Shown here in pieces: positions 32,161-43,300 of a stretch of 64,000 bases of DNA. Position numbers and translations under genes: made by a program. Under the pieces are notes generated by a model. It was given only the letters and a program-made list of their open reading frames with translations, did no database searches and was not told the origin of the DNA. The stretch is taken from contig LSAX01000002.1 in NCBI GenBank assembly GCA_001557505.1, forward strand, positions 3,658,001 to 3,722,000. The letters run 5' to 3'. Position 1 is the first letter of the stretch, and every line of letters begins with the position of its first letter. This DNA comes from Reticulascus tulasneorum (taxonomy: Eukaryota; Ascomycota; Sordariomycetes; Glomerellales; Reticulascaceae).

Positions 32161-34461
32161 TCCCCCCTTAGTATTGTACAGAATTCAAACCCTCCCTGCA
32201 TTATTGATAACTCTTCCGTCCCTGTGCTCATGACCATTATTCCTCCTGATGGCCCGTATAACTACCAGCTTCAGCGCTATTGGAGCATGCGTCTTCATTG
32301 GTAACATTCTCCACTTGACTATGACATGCCTCGTTTTGGCCCATCCATACAGCGTAAACAGGGGTGAATGGTTCCTGTCCTACCGGCGCTGTGTGCCATC
32401 TGATGACCGGATCGGAAAACTCCACGACTAAGGTCTTGGGGTTTAAAATATCGTCCGTCTGCCGTCGATTTTGTCGTCCCTCCCAGGGGCGAAGTATCGG
32501 GATGAAGGCTCCTTCTGCGGGGTGAGCTGACCCCAGAGGTTTAGCATGCCCTACGGTTTTGTCATGCTCCACGGGCTGAATGGCTTGGTTGCCCTGGGCC
32601 ATGCCGTCAACGTGATTATTATTCTCCTTCTCCTTCTCCTTCTTCAACTTCAACTTGGACTCTTCTTTCACGGCCAGGAAGGCAGGCTTCATCGTCGTTG
32701 GGGCGGTAGAGGATTATGCGGACTCCGCGGATGACTGCTTAATGGTCTTGAAGCCTTGGTTGTATATCAGAAACGGGCTATGATATCGTTTAGTGCCACT
32801 TACCTGATCATCCATCTCATCAAAAGTCGGTTGCGGTTGGCACCCACAGGATCCTGATTGTAGATGCAGCTGGACATAGGAACTTAGGGCCGGTCCCATT
32901 TTTCACACTGGAAGGCTTGAGCCCATTATACTGCAGGCTCGGCTTCGGGGTATCCATTCCACTTCGTAAAATATCCTCCCGGTTGAGTTCAAAACGCCTG
33001 CTAACCTGCATCACCATTGTGCCCGAACAAGTCCAATCGGTTGAACCATCGTCCCGGCAAACTAGGGCAGTGCGTATCTTTATCTCTCCAAACCAACCCC
33101 AAGGGGTGGGTTTGAGGCTCTCTTCCTTATTTCAGTCAGCTAGGCTCTTGAAGCTTAGTGGAAGAGGGACAAGGTGAGATTCAAACAGGTCAGACCACAG
33201 TGCCCTGAGATCGCCAGAGCACTTAATGCTTAGCTCGACAAGCTTACCAACATCTTGGACTCAGACAGCAGACCACTGCCACTCACAGGTCTTAGATTCC
33301 TCCAAGTTCTAGCAAAGTTCATGGCTATGCTTTGCCGCTAGCTGCATCGCCTGCAGGTGCGTATATGAGGCTGCAGCAACAAATCCTTGGGGCTTCCATA
33401 AAACACGGGACCTGTCATATTCGGTTCTTCACGAAAATGAGTGCACGTGGAAAGCAACCAATGAGTAGCTGAACATTGAAACTGGACACTATCCAATTAC
33501 TCAAACTAACTCGAGGTCGATATGTTGGTTGGAGGAGGGGGTCAGATGCCCTGCTTCAAGCCACGATGTCCTCCGATACACAGTGGACGGGGTCACAACA
33601 GAAAGGCCTCATGCCAAACTCCCAATTCTGATGAAGATTCCCAAAACCCGTCATGACCTCAGGGCATTCCAAAGTTGACATATTCCCGCCATCAAACCTA
33701 TGCTGCGGCGATCATCCAACCATCTCAACCAACGAGCAACCGCATGGTGCAGTAAACCAAGCCGTCAGAACCAACAATATCGTGATCACGATATTCTGAT
33801 GCTCATCGCTCCATGTTTTGGTTGCATTAATATACCTCAGGAAACCAAAACTGCGTGTCTCCAGGTTGTAGGCCCCAACCCGAAGCCTAGGTCGAAATTA
33901 GACGTCCCTGTTTGGATTTCGAGGATTTCATGTTTCGCAACGCCCGCACGTTCTGTCGGAAAGGAAGGGGTCTATGTACTCGGATGAGGGATTTGAAAAT
34001 TGGAAAACCTCGGTGTGCACATGATGCGAAGTAAAAATTTGCTGCATATTCAAGGTGAGCCAACCACGGCTCACCACGGCGGCGACCTGCCACGAAGGAG
34101 TTGGCGCATGGATCGTGGCTTGCCAACTTTCTCAGGGGCAGTCACCGACCACGGAATTGAAAATGGCGCACCCACAATTTATGCTGTGCATTTGGCTCGT
34201 ATGATGTTGGAACGGGTGAATACACAAATATGGTGTCAGACAGACATGATGCGCCAGAACCTATGAGGCTCTGCGGCCGCACATACTATCAGCAGACTAA
34301 TCAAAGACCGGTTGTCATTGGCGACTACCTATGACCGGCCGCTTCACTTCAGCTCCCGGTCTCGGATGCTCTTAGTGACCTTCCGGAATGAGTGTCGGCG
34401 AGCTAACATGCCGGCTGCCCTGCCAGGCTACTCAATGTTTTCCAGCACCAGCACCTTTCGA
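32161..34461. other. Long intergenic stretch with one unresolved minus-strand locus
   Basis: 2.3 kb without a firm gene. On the minus strand, 32692-32237 is a 151-codon frame (MKPAFLAVKEESKLKLKKEK..., later TLVVEFSDPVIRWHTAP). Directly upstream, in the same frame but after a single TAA, is 32899-32714. Between them lies a good donor (CAG|GTAAGTGGC at about 32804) with several possible acceptors (CCAAG, AAGCAG). A spliced gene or a pseudogene is possible, but no combination gives a protein that I recognise. A CT-rich repeat (CTCCTT units) is at 32626-32644. From 33060 to 34461 I see nothing. Confidence 0.3.
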
Positions 34462-36120
34462 TCAAGTTGATACGATCTGATCTTGTTTGGCAACCTCTGC
34501 CTTTTGTTTCGCCTGCCTCCACCCAGGACCATGCTTCACTACTATCGGGAGTAACGGGGACAAGACAGCGCATAGCGCAGCCAAGAATGTAAAGCACCAG
34601 CCTCGTCCCATCCCGACGAGCATATACTCAACAACAGACGTGCCTACTGCTCCCATAGCGCACCGTACAAGATTGTTCGCCGCAGTAGCTGTGGCCGGCG
34701 CGTCCGGATACAAGTCGACAATTAGAGTGTTCATAATGCTGAACGAGCCAGAGATGCACATGCCAATGACAAACTGCAGCACAAGTGGCACGGCCAGGTT
34801 CGTTTCTGCCTGGAGAACCCATCCGTACCCTGCCAGCGCGATGAGACCGAGAACTAGTGCGGGATACACTGGTTGTATCCTCGCTTTCTCGATGGGGAAC
34901 TGGCTTAGATCGTCGCCTCTACGGCGATTGATAACGAAACCAATGTTGTGAGCAATCCGGCGGTAGTTCCAGTCGAGAACGTAGCCCTGCACCAAGCTGG
35001 CAATGCAACAGCCGGCGCCGTATGGAAGATAGCAGAGCCCAAGTTGAAGATCGCTGAAGTGATAGATATCCCTGAATAATGTTCCCAGGGTGGCGGTTAC
35101 ATCGATGAATGCCACATACAGGATCGAGTTATAAATCAGTATCAAGGCCATCTCTTTCTCAAAGACCACCTTGACCGCCCTGAGCGGGTTTGGAAATTGA
35201 ATCTTCCGCTTCGGCGCCAGCTCTTCCTGTCTCGAGGTACCGCGGAAACGGATGATATCAACAAGAGTCATATTCCAACCCTGAGGCGGAATTGCACCAT
35301 TGCCAACCACATGCCGACATGTTTCAGGAACCAAGAGGATAAATGGGATTAGCCACACACCTGCGAGAATCGCGCAGAACCAGAATATCGAAGCCCAGCC
35401 AAGATACTGGGTGAGGAGACCACCAATCACCGGGCCAAGGGTTGGACCAATGTTGATGCCCGAACCGACAATTCCCATATACTTGCCCCTTTCGGAACTC
35501 ATTGATATGTCGGCCACCATTGCAAAACCGAGCGCAATCGCACCGCTGCTGCCGGCACTTTGCAAGCATCGCAAAACCACGAGTGCGGCGTAGTTTCTCT
35601 GAAGCGCGAGCCCAATGTTGGCACACAGGTAGATGCTGAAGGCAATGATGTAAGCCGGCCGACGACCGGCCATGTCTCCGAAGTCACCGAATATTGTGGG
35701 TGATATAGCTTGCAGGACCATATAGGATGTAACCGTGAGGTTGATAAGAGCAATGGAGACGCCGAGGTCATCTGCTATAGGAGACAAGACGGGATAGTAG
35801 ATATTGGCCGTCATTGGGGAGACAAAGGAAGCCACAGTTGCCATGAAGGTAATCCAGACCTTCATTGACCGGCTGAATGTGCTGTATGCCGGGCCACTCG
35901 AGACCCTTGACAAGTTCTCAATATCGGTGGATGTTGGAGAGCCGTCTGGCCCATCGTGGGGGCTTTCGAGCACTGCATGACCATGATTATGCTCGTTGCT
36001 TTTGTCAAGGCCTTCTAGTGTCTGCTGGGAAGAGTCATCTCGACTGTAATTATCATCGGCGCGGATTTCGCTTGGGTGACCATCATCTAAAGTCTTTGGT
36101 TTCGTAGCAAGTTGTGGCAT
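34462..36120 (-). CDS. MFS transporter, DHA1 (drug:H+ antiporter) family
   Basis: Single-exon protein of 552 residues; the start is the ATG at 36120 (MPQLATKPKTL), since the codon six bases upstream is only GTG. An ~80-residue hydrophilic N-terminus is followed by twelve predicted helices. Family motifs: SPMTANIYYPVLSPIADDLGVS in helix 1, motif A as GDFGDMAGRRPAYI, the antiporter motif C as GSGINIGPTLGPVIGGLL in helix 5, and PETCRHVVGNG in the central loop. This last pattern places it with Qdr-type DHA1 carriers of ascomycetes. The substrate is unknown; export of weak acids, polyamines or drugs is usual in the group. No biosynthetic genes are nearby. Confidence 0.88.
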   Translation of the reverse strand: MPQLATKPKTLDDGHPSEIRADDNYSRDDSSQQTLEGLDKSNEHNHGHAVLESPHDGPDGSPTSTDIENLSRVSSGPAYSTFSRSMKVWITFMATVASFVSPMTANIYYPVLSPIADDLGVSIALINLTVTSYMVLQAISPTIFGDFGDMAGRRPAYIIAFSIYLCANIGLALQRNYAALVVLRCLQSAGSSGAIALGFAMVADISMSSERGKYMGIVGSGINIGPTLGPVIGGLLTQYLGWASIFWFCAILAGVWLIPFILLVPETCRHVVGNGAIPPQGWNMTLVDIIRFRGTSRQEELAPKRKIQFPNPLRAVKVVFEKEMALILIYNSILYVAFIDVTATLGTLFRDIYHFSDLQLGLCYLPYGAGCCIASLVQGYVLDWNYRRIAHNIGFVINRRRGDDLSQFPIEKARIQPVYPALVLGLIALAGYGWVLQAETNLAVPLVLQFVIGMCISGSFSIMNTLIVDLYPDAPATATAANNLVRCAMGAVGTSVVEYMLVGMGRGWCFTFLAALCAVLSPLLPIVVKHGPGWRQAKQKAEVAKQDQIVST

Positions 36121-36934
36121 TCTCACATAGAGGATGTCGTCAAAGTGTAGGCATTACAAACTCAGGTAATCGCTCTGCACATAGATTATATAAAGGAAAC
36201 ATGAGAACGTCTCTCACAGAGAAGCAAAAGCAAAGCCGAGGCCATCGTGATTATAAGAAGGAAGAGATCAAACTATTTCCGCTCGATGGGTTATTCCCGT
36301 TGGTCTTGTGCTTCCATGCAGACGTTCGGAGCCGGTCATGATATCATGATTCGCCTGGACCGGTTTGCCCCCTGCAGACTGCTCCATTTCCTGGCCTAGA
36401 TCTGGCCGAGTCGGCATCTTGACCTCGGAACCTCTGCGGTATCGGGGATAAGAAGAGCTTGACTTGTAGATTGGAACTAACATCGGCAAGAAAATGCAAA
36501 CTCTGATCTCTGTTGCCGGCACCCAGGATGAAGATGCTCCTAAGCTAGTAACTCATACTTCATTCCAGATTACCTCGCTTACGGACGGTTGCTGGATAAT
36601 AAACGAGGTTGATAAGATAATAGCCGTTGGGAGTCGGCCTAATGAAGTAATGGAGCTTTTGCGGACCGAATATCGTCACCAGCGATGCTCAATGGCAGGT
36701 GCGTGCTGTGGCTGACCAATTAGTTACACAGCCACAATTCGCGGTGGGTGTCTCGAAATGTCCAGCCACGTCATTGGGAGACAGCTTTCAATTCCAAGCT
36801 CCAGAAACTCGGATTCTTGAAGCTCAAGAAAAGACTCCGCGACCCTACAGCTGCATGAAAAATGGCAGTCTAGACTGATTCCATCCACGGTCGATGCACA
36901 ACACATTTTAATTGCCCAGCTCCCCAACGACAAC
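36121..36934. other. Divergent spacer, MFS transporter / syntaxin 18
   Basis: 814 bases between opposed starts. A 73-codon plus-strand frame at 36494-36715 is not supported by codon use. It probably contains both promoters. Confidence 0.5.
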
Positions 36935-38105
36935 ATGATGGATATCACGCCTGCTTTCAATGAGATTCTTCGAAGCCACCAAGCTCCAGAAGCTCGAGGA
37001 AAGTTTAGTCTCGAGCACATTGACGGGTTTCTCAAGGAGGCATATAGGATAGTAAGTGGCCAGGATTGCAGGTTGCAGCGCCGTAGTCTCTAACTTGCTC
37101 CGTAGAATTCGCACATCACGACCCTCCACAAAGAACTAAAAGATGTCCGGCAAGCCTACCTCTCAACCGCCCAACCACGCAAGACACATATCCGACCTGG
37201 CCAGAACCAAGAGCGGTATATTACCGACCGGGAGCGCGAAGAGATCGATGCCAATGCGAAGCAAATGCTGCGAGAGCTGAACGCCAGGATACGGGGCCTC
37301 GAAGAGGCTGAACAATTGCGACGCGAGACGGAAGCCGCCATAATCCGGAAGACGTTCGTGCGCGGACTGGGAGCACTTGGGTCATGGGCTGCAGGCGGAA
37401 GCGCGCTGAGCAGCAACAAGACGGGAGAGCATGCAGCAGCAGAGGACAAGGCCAGAGACATCAGCTTACACCGGGATGGAGTGCTATACTTCCTGCGACA
37501 ACGGTTGCAGCTCTGCGGGCGGACACAGCAAGACATGATGGAGGCGAGGCTGACGAGGGAGATGGAGAAGAACCGCAGTGTCCTCGCGAAGGCGGGCGGC
37601 CCGGTGATGCCCGAGTTGACCGGGTTCTACGAATCAACAGCGGCTGCAAGCAGAGCATCAAGACCACCGCACTCATCAGAGCTGCCGCCCGAAGAAGACA
37701 GGCCGTACGACCCGCGCCACGAATTGACGGACGATCAAATACAAATGTTCGAGAAAGGTAACCAAGATATGATGCAGCATTACACGAGCACGCTGGACAA
37801 AGTCAGGTATGCGCATACCCTACGCAGTTTCAGGCTTGATATTTGATTTCTAACAGGCGCGCAGAACAGCAGAAAAGTCCTTGATCGAAATCTCGGAGCT
37901 GCAAACACTACTCGTTGGCAATCTGGCAACACAATCGGCAAATATCGAGCAGCTGGTAGCGGATTCGCTGAACACAACGGAGAACGTGGGCGGAGGCAAC
38001 AAGCAGCTGAAAAAGGCGGCGCAGAGGCCAAGCACAGCGAGATATACCTTCTTTGCTTCAGCCGGCCTGTGTGCATTTTTGATCATATGGGATCTGTTGA
38101 TATGA
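36935..38105 (+). CDS. ufe1: ER t-SNARE syntaxin 18 / Ufe1
   Basis: Qa-SNARE of the ER that receives Golgi-derived COPI vesicles. Exons 36935-37051, 37106-37806 and 37865-38105 give 352 residues starting MMDITPAFNEIL (two ATGs in tandem). The N-terminal domain has IDGFLKEAYRINSHITTLHKELKDVRQAYLST, conserved in fungal Ufe1. The SNARE helix is split by intron 2 (KVR|TAEKSLIEISELQTLLVGNLATQSANIEQLV), with Gln of ATQSANI as the ionic-layer residue, and a tail anchor of about 17 residues (FFASAGLCAFLIIWDLL) ends the protein. At intron 2 the nearer CTAACAG acceptor (ending 37856) would hit a stop; the acceptor eight bases later (37864) keeps the frame. Confidence 0.92.
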
Positions 38106-38934
38106 TCCGGCAAAGAATGCAGTATTGAAGGCTGGGTGTCTTTGGTTGATCATGGCCCTTGTAACATGTGAAATGACGGCACTTTGCCTGTCACATGTCG
38201 TGAGGTGGCAGCAGCAGATGACCCCCGATGCCTGACCACCCATAATAAATGTTCGGGTCAACTAAGAACGAATGAATGTGCAATGAAGCTACAAGCGATA
38301 GAGGCATTCACCGCACGTCAGCTGGTTGCTTTGCTGATCTGTTCTTCGAATCAATGCAAAACTATACTTGTGAGGATATTATGGGCTATGTCCTAGTCCT
38401 CCTACATAGATGTACACTAATCAACTGGCTCTGCTCTGACGACTTTTATATGTTGGCTGCAATTATGTAAGGTAGCATAGATGACAGCAGCTAAAATGCC
38501 AACTCGGCATATGATCCTGATTCAACTAGGCTCTATACATTTGTTCCAGATTCCGACGCAAACCTCTGGGGTTCTCAAATGATCACGATACCCGAAGCCT
38601 CGGCCCATCCCATTGTTCCATGGCGGCCGCATCAGTCCTGGAATTGCACCATAAGAATGGCGACTCCCGCCCGCCGAGATTTCAGGGTTCCCCAGCGCCC
38701 CCCAAGGTCCATTTCCTGCCCTATTTATTGCTTTTTTGACCTACTAGCCGTTACCAGATAACCGCAGCTCCGCTTTTCCGACTCACAACGGCCTAGTCCT
38801 TAAGGCTGCATTGTGCCTGTAATCGCAAAGACTCCCATTCGCCCGTGTATCACGCCCCCCCCCAAATCGTCCCCCGGACCCCTCCATCCCGCCGAGCTGC
38901 CCGTGCCATTTTATTAAGATCACGAAAACACAAC
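38106..38934. other. Intergenic, no gene seen
   Basis: 829 bases between ufe1 and the aminotransferase. The part before 38934 is C-rich (runs of C at 38850-38870), as in strong fungal promoters. No credible frame. Confidence 0.5.
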
Positions 38935-40390
38935 ATGTCGTCCCGCCCTTCACCTAACAAACCTCTTTCACGACTCCAAAACATCGCAAGCCATATGTCT
39001 CCCGTAGCAGCTACCAGTTTCCCCGCCGAGGCGGTGCCTCAAGCGCCCGAGGATCCCCTCTTCGGTCTCATGAGAGCGTACCGAGCCGACGAGAGCAAGG
39101 ACAAGGTCGACTTGGTGGGGTGGTTTCACACCGCTTGCCTCGGGAGCTTCCCGCTGACTTGAATCCAGGGAATTGGTGCATACAGAGGCGACGATGCGAA
39201 GCCTTGGGTCTTGCCGGTTGTCAAGAAGGTACGAAAACATAAAACCCCCAACCCAACGGCTATTGATGTCTCGCGGCCCTGACTCATGAATCCTGCTAAC
39301 CCCGCCATGACGATGTCAGGCTGACGAGATTCTCCGCAACGATCCCGACCTCAACCATGAATACCTCCCGATTGCTGGCCTCGCCAGCTTTACCAGCAAG
39401 GCTGCCGAGCTGATTCTGGGAGCCGACTCCGCGGCCATCAAGGAGAAGCGAACCACATCCATCCAGACCATCTCCGGGACTGGTGCCGTCCATCTCGGAG
39501 CTCTGTTCTTGGCCAAGTTCTACAAAGGCAACAAGACCGTGTACCTTTCGAATCCCACATGGGCGAACCACAACCAGATCTTCACCAATGTTGGCGTGCC
39601 GCTTGCGCAATATCCATACTTCTCCAAGGACACGAAGGGCTTGGACTTTGAGGGCATGAAGTCCGCTTTGCAAGGTGCCCCGGAGAAGTCCGTCATCTTG
39701 CTGCATGCCTGCGCGCACAACCCTACCGGCGTCGACCCTACCGAGGAGCAATGGCGCGAGATCGCGTCCATCATGCGCGAGAAGAGCCACTTCCCCTTTT
39801 TCGATTGTGCCTACCAGGGGTTCGCCTCGGGAGATCTTGCCCGCGACGCCTCGGCCGTCCATTACTTCATCGAACAGGGATTCGAGCTGGTGATAGCCCA
39901 GAGTTTTGCCAAGAACTTTGGACTCTACGGCGAACGAGCAGGCTGCTTCCATGTTGTTACTGCCCCCGGTGCTCAGGCTTCCGAGACCATCACCCGCGTG
40001 GCTTCGCAACTCGCCATTCTCCAGCGATCCGAGATCTCGAACCCACCTCTCTACGGTGCCCGAATTGCCAGCACGGTGCTGAACGATCCAAAACTCTTCG
40101 CAGAGTGGGAGGAGAACCTACGAACCATGTCCGGGCGTATCATCAGCATGCGCAAGGCGCTTCGCTCGAAGCTGGAGGAGCTCGGAACCCCCGGTACCTG
40201 GAACCACATCACCGACCAGATTGGCATGTTCAGCTTCACCGGCCTGACAGAGGCGCAGGTGCTGAAGCTGCGGGAGGATGCTCACGTCTACATGACCAAG
40301 AACGGGCGTATTAGCATGGCTGGCCTGAACACCCGGAATGTGGAATACTTTGCGAAGGCCGTTGACAAGGTCGTCAGGGAGGCACAGTGA
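38935..40390 (+). CDS. Aspartate aminotransferase
   Basis: PLP enzyme that interconverts aspartate and 2-oxoglutarate with oxaloacetate and glutamate. Exons 38935-39114, 39169-39228 and 39320-40390 give 436 residues; introns 54 and 91 nt. Splicing restores the motif VDL|GIGAYRGDDAKPWVLPVVKK|ADEIL. PLP lysine: SFAKNFGLYGER, Lys near residue 278. Other conserved parts are TISGTGAVHLGA, NPTWANHNQIF, HACAHNPTGVDPT and MFSFTGL. Without the first ~20 residues the rest matches the cytosolic (Aat2-like) type; MSSRPSPNKPLSRLQNIASH could be a weak targeting sequence, or translation may start at the in-frame ATG at 38995. Cytosolic, peroxisomal or mitochondrial placement stays open. Confidence 0.93.
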
Positions 40391-43300
40391 CCGCCGACGG
40401 CAGGGTTGGAAGATTGCGCGAGATGCTGCATCAAAGTTGCGAGGCGACGAAATGTAGTAGGGCATGAGCAAACGCATCTCATCTCAGCATGTTTAACTGG
40501 AAAGGAAAATAGACTTCCTAGACTTGAATACAGCATCGCCACTCGTCCATTGGCAACTCTCTCGTGCATTAGCAGGTTGCGGTGACAGATTTGACTGGCC
40601 ACAAGTCGGCTGTATTGCTATGTCTCTCTCTCTTTTTCCCGATTAAAACCCTGGCTGTACGCCCAGGTCCAGCAGCGACAACCTGCCTTTCCCAAGCTTA
40701 GCTCATCGAGCCTTTAATATTCGGAGGATCCAGATGGCTGGTACCCTACGGATGCAGTGGAGGTTTGGCATATGCAAGTCATCGTTAAATGGTCACCAGA
40801 CACGTGGTGCATCAGCACCTACCCAATTATTGAAGCTGATCCTCCGAACTGAACCATGGACCTTGCATATCGCAATATCTGATTCGGTGCTTACCTCGTA
40901 CCCAAACTTCTCGATGTCCAGGACGGACGAAACCGAGAGTGAATCCCTCGTTTCTCGCAAACTACAGCCCACCATGCCTGCCCCGCTACCCCGGTCGGTA
41001 ATCTGCGGGGTATGGGTAGGCTATTTAGCCTGAAGTCGTCCCAAGTCCAGGGGGGATGCGGCGCTGTGGCGTCCAACCTTGCTGCATGCGATGGAGCTTT
41101 GGATTATCGCCTCCTGGAGTTCTATGAGCTGCTTCTGCAACTTGCTGAGATGCCGGGTCACCCGCAAGACTAGATGTAGATGAACGGAGTTGCGAGCTAG
41201 AAAGAGGCATCGCTTTCGTCCGAGCAAACACTAAAGCCCCATGTAACAGCTCAACCAGGTAGGTCCCGCACCGAACGTCATTGTGGGCTACTACTGTACG
41301 CTACTATGTAGTTAACCGCACCCCATATGAACATCCCGGCTCGCCTCGTGTCTGCAGATGGGGGGGGGGGGTCTGGGGAAACGACTTTGACTACAAACCT
41401 CACCTTAGCTGACAGCGCCAGAGACTTCTTCGCACAGATGGACTCAAAATTTCTGCGGATCCGGCTGGAGTGTCCTCTGTGTACTACTAGAGACGCTCCC
41501 AGGTCTTCATATCTCTGATTAATGCGTGTACTGTAGGCACTGCATGCATGCAGGACTTGCTTGCATCTTTGCTACTGTCAAGCTTGAGAGCATGCTTGTC
41601 ACAGTCCGCGAGATTGACGGACTGGTTAAGATTTTGGTACTCAGAACTAAGCAGCACGATGCAGACCTGGATCCGACCCAGGTGATTCCGGTTGGTACCA
41701 ACCAGGTGATTGGGGTTCGGAAGCCTGGATGGAAAACATATCCCCAGACCTGCCACCAAGTTCGTTTCCTCGTTTATGCGTGAGTCGTAAAATTTAATCA
41801 GCTCCGAATGGGGGACCCTTGCTCGGCTACTCCCATTCGAATCATGAACACTGGGCGTTTCCAGAGGCTCGGATTTCATCTCCCCTTCTAGAATTCTTCG
41901 ACCCTCCCCCCGCCCAGATTATGAGACCATGACCCCCCCTTCGGATAATATCATGTTGATCTTGTAGTTTGCCGTAGGTTTCCAGGCATGTGCCGCGCAA
42001 ATCCTACACGCACGCGTTTTGTCTTGGTCACTTTGTGGCCCCTCGTCGTGTCGAGTGGCGGGTCCTCTACGAAACTATTGAGAACTTCGTCTAACTGACA
42101 GAACTGTGAACGACCACCACTGTACAGACTCCATGGTTACACACGTAATTATTGGCAACCGGGGTTTCTGCTAATCATGCGGCGCAGGATTGCGGCACAG
42201 ATGCAACCCCAACATACCTTAAATACTCGACATGCTTCTTGGCTACAGAACAGGCCCAATCAGATGGACTGGCCAATGCGCGGCCAGCGCGCTGCTCGCT
42301 GTGACCGGGAATGCTATCGAGATTAGGGATTGATTGTCGACTAACTCTGAGATGCATTCTAATCATCTTGACATGGAGCCCAACCCTGCAGTCTCTAGAC
42401 AGAAAGCTCCACCATATTTGGTGTTGGCGAATGAACGCATGCGGGTTCTCTCCTTGGAGTTCTCTCCAAGCCCCAGATGACTCTTCATGTTACAGGAAAC
42501 CACCAGCCGACTGCCGATCGAGCTTCGAACTGTTTCCCCGCGCCTTGTCCATCCCTTTGTTGCGTCCTTGCAATCATGGCATCCACAAGTCAAAGACGCC
42601 CATAATTTAAGCTACTCGCGAGCCTCGTAGGGCGTGCTAAACATTCTCGAACCTAGCAATCTGGCCACGCACCTACGAGGATCCGGCAGGACCACGATGG
42701 CCGGATCATCGCAATGTGGGGAATTATTTCTAGCTCCCCATCTCCTTACCCTTTCCTCCCCAGACCAGTAAATCACCGCCGTCACTCCCCCGCATAGTCA
42801 CCGATTGATACTCGCCACTGGCTGTGGCATCTTGGTAGATCATCGCTTGTCCTAGTGGATGGATAAACTACCCTAGGTGCTTGGTCTAACCTCCGTCTAG
42901 GAAAGATAGCCTAGACCTTCATTGAGCAGTGTTGTCCTGGCGTAGGTTTCTGTCAGTCCCATTCGGACCGTCTCGTTCAGAAACTCCCGGCCTCCCCCCT
43001 TCGGGCTCGTGATGTGCCACAGGGGCCATCTCGTTTATGTCAATCGTACAGCAGTATGAGCAGCTAGCCATCCTACGCTAGCCATATATCCAGGGCATTA
43101 TATAGACATAGACACGAGGTGACCTTGTACGATACCCGCGAGCGAATATAACCCTCCTCGATTCCCGTTGCGAGGAATCTCTTACTTTCTTCCCGTTCTT
43201 TTCCTCTGTCACTGTGTCTATCTCTGACTCTCTCGCACTTTCGAAGTGAAGGTGTTGGTTATACTCAATCAAGAGCAACATTGACAGCAAACCAGCCAAG
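40391..43300. other. 2.9-kb intergenic stretch, sugar transporter upstream region
   Basis: No credible gene is seen; the longest frame is 130 codons (minus, 41879-41487) and has no known motif. A G10 run is at about 41360-41370. A TATA-like TTATATAG at 43098-43105 lies ~200 bp before the transporter start. Long regulatory spacers are common before catabolic sugar transporters. Confidence 0.5.

Noticed and set aside
33165..33260. tRNA-like GATTCAAAC (T-loop-like) on the minus strand
   Set aside because: The T-stem and acceptor stem do not pair and no proper anticodon arm can be drawn.
37851..37856. First candidate acceptor (TAACAG) of ufe1 intron 2
   Set aside because: It produces a premature TGA; the acceptor at 37864 preserves the SNARE motif.
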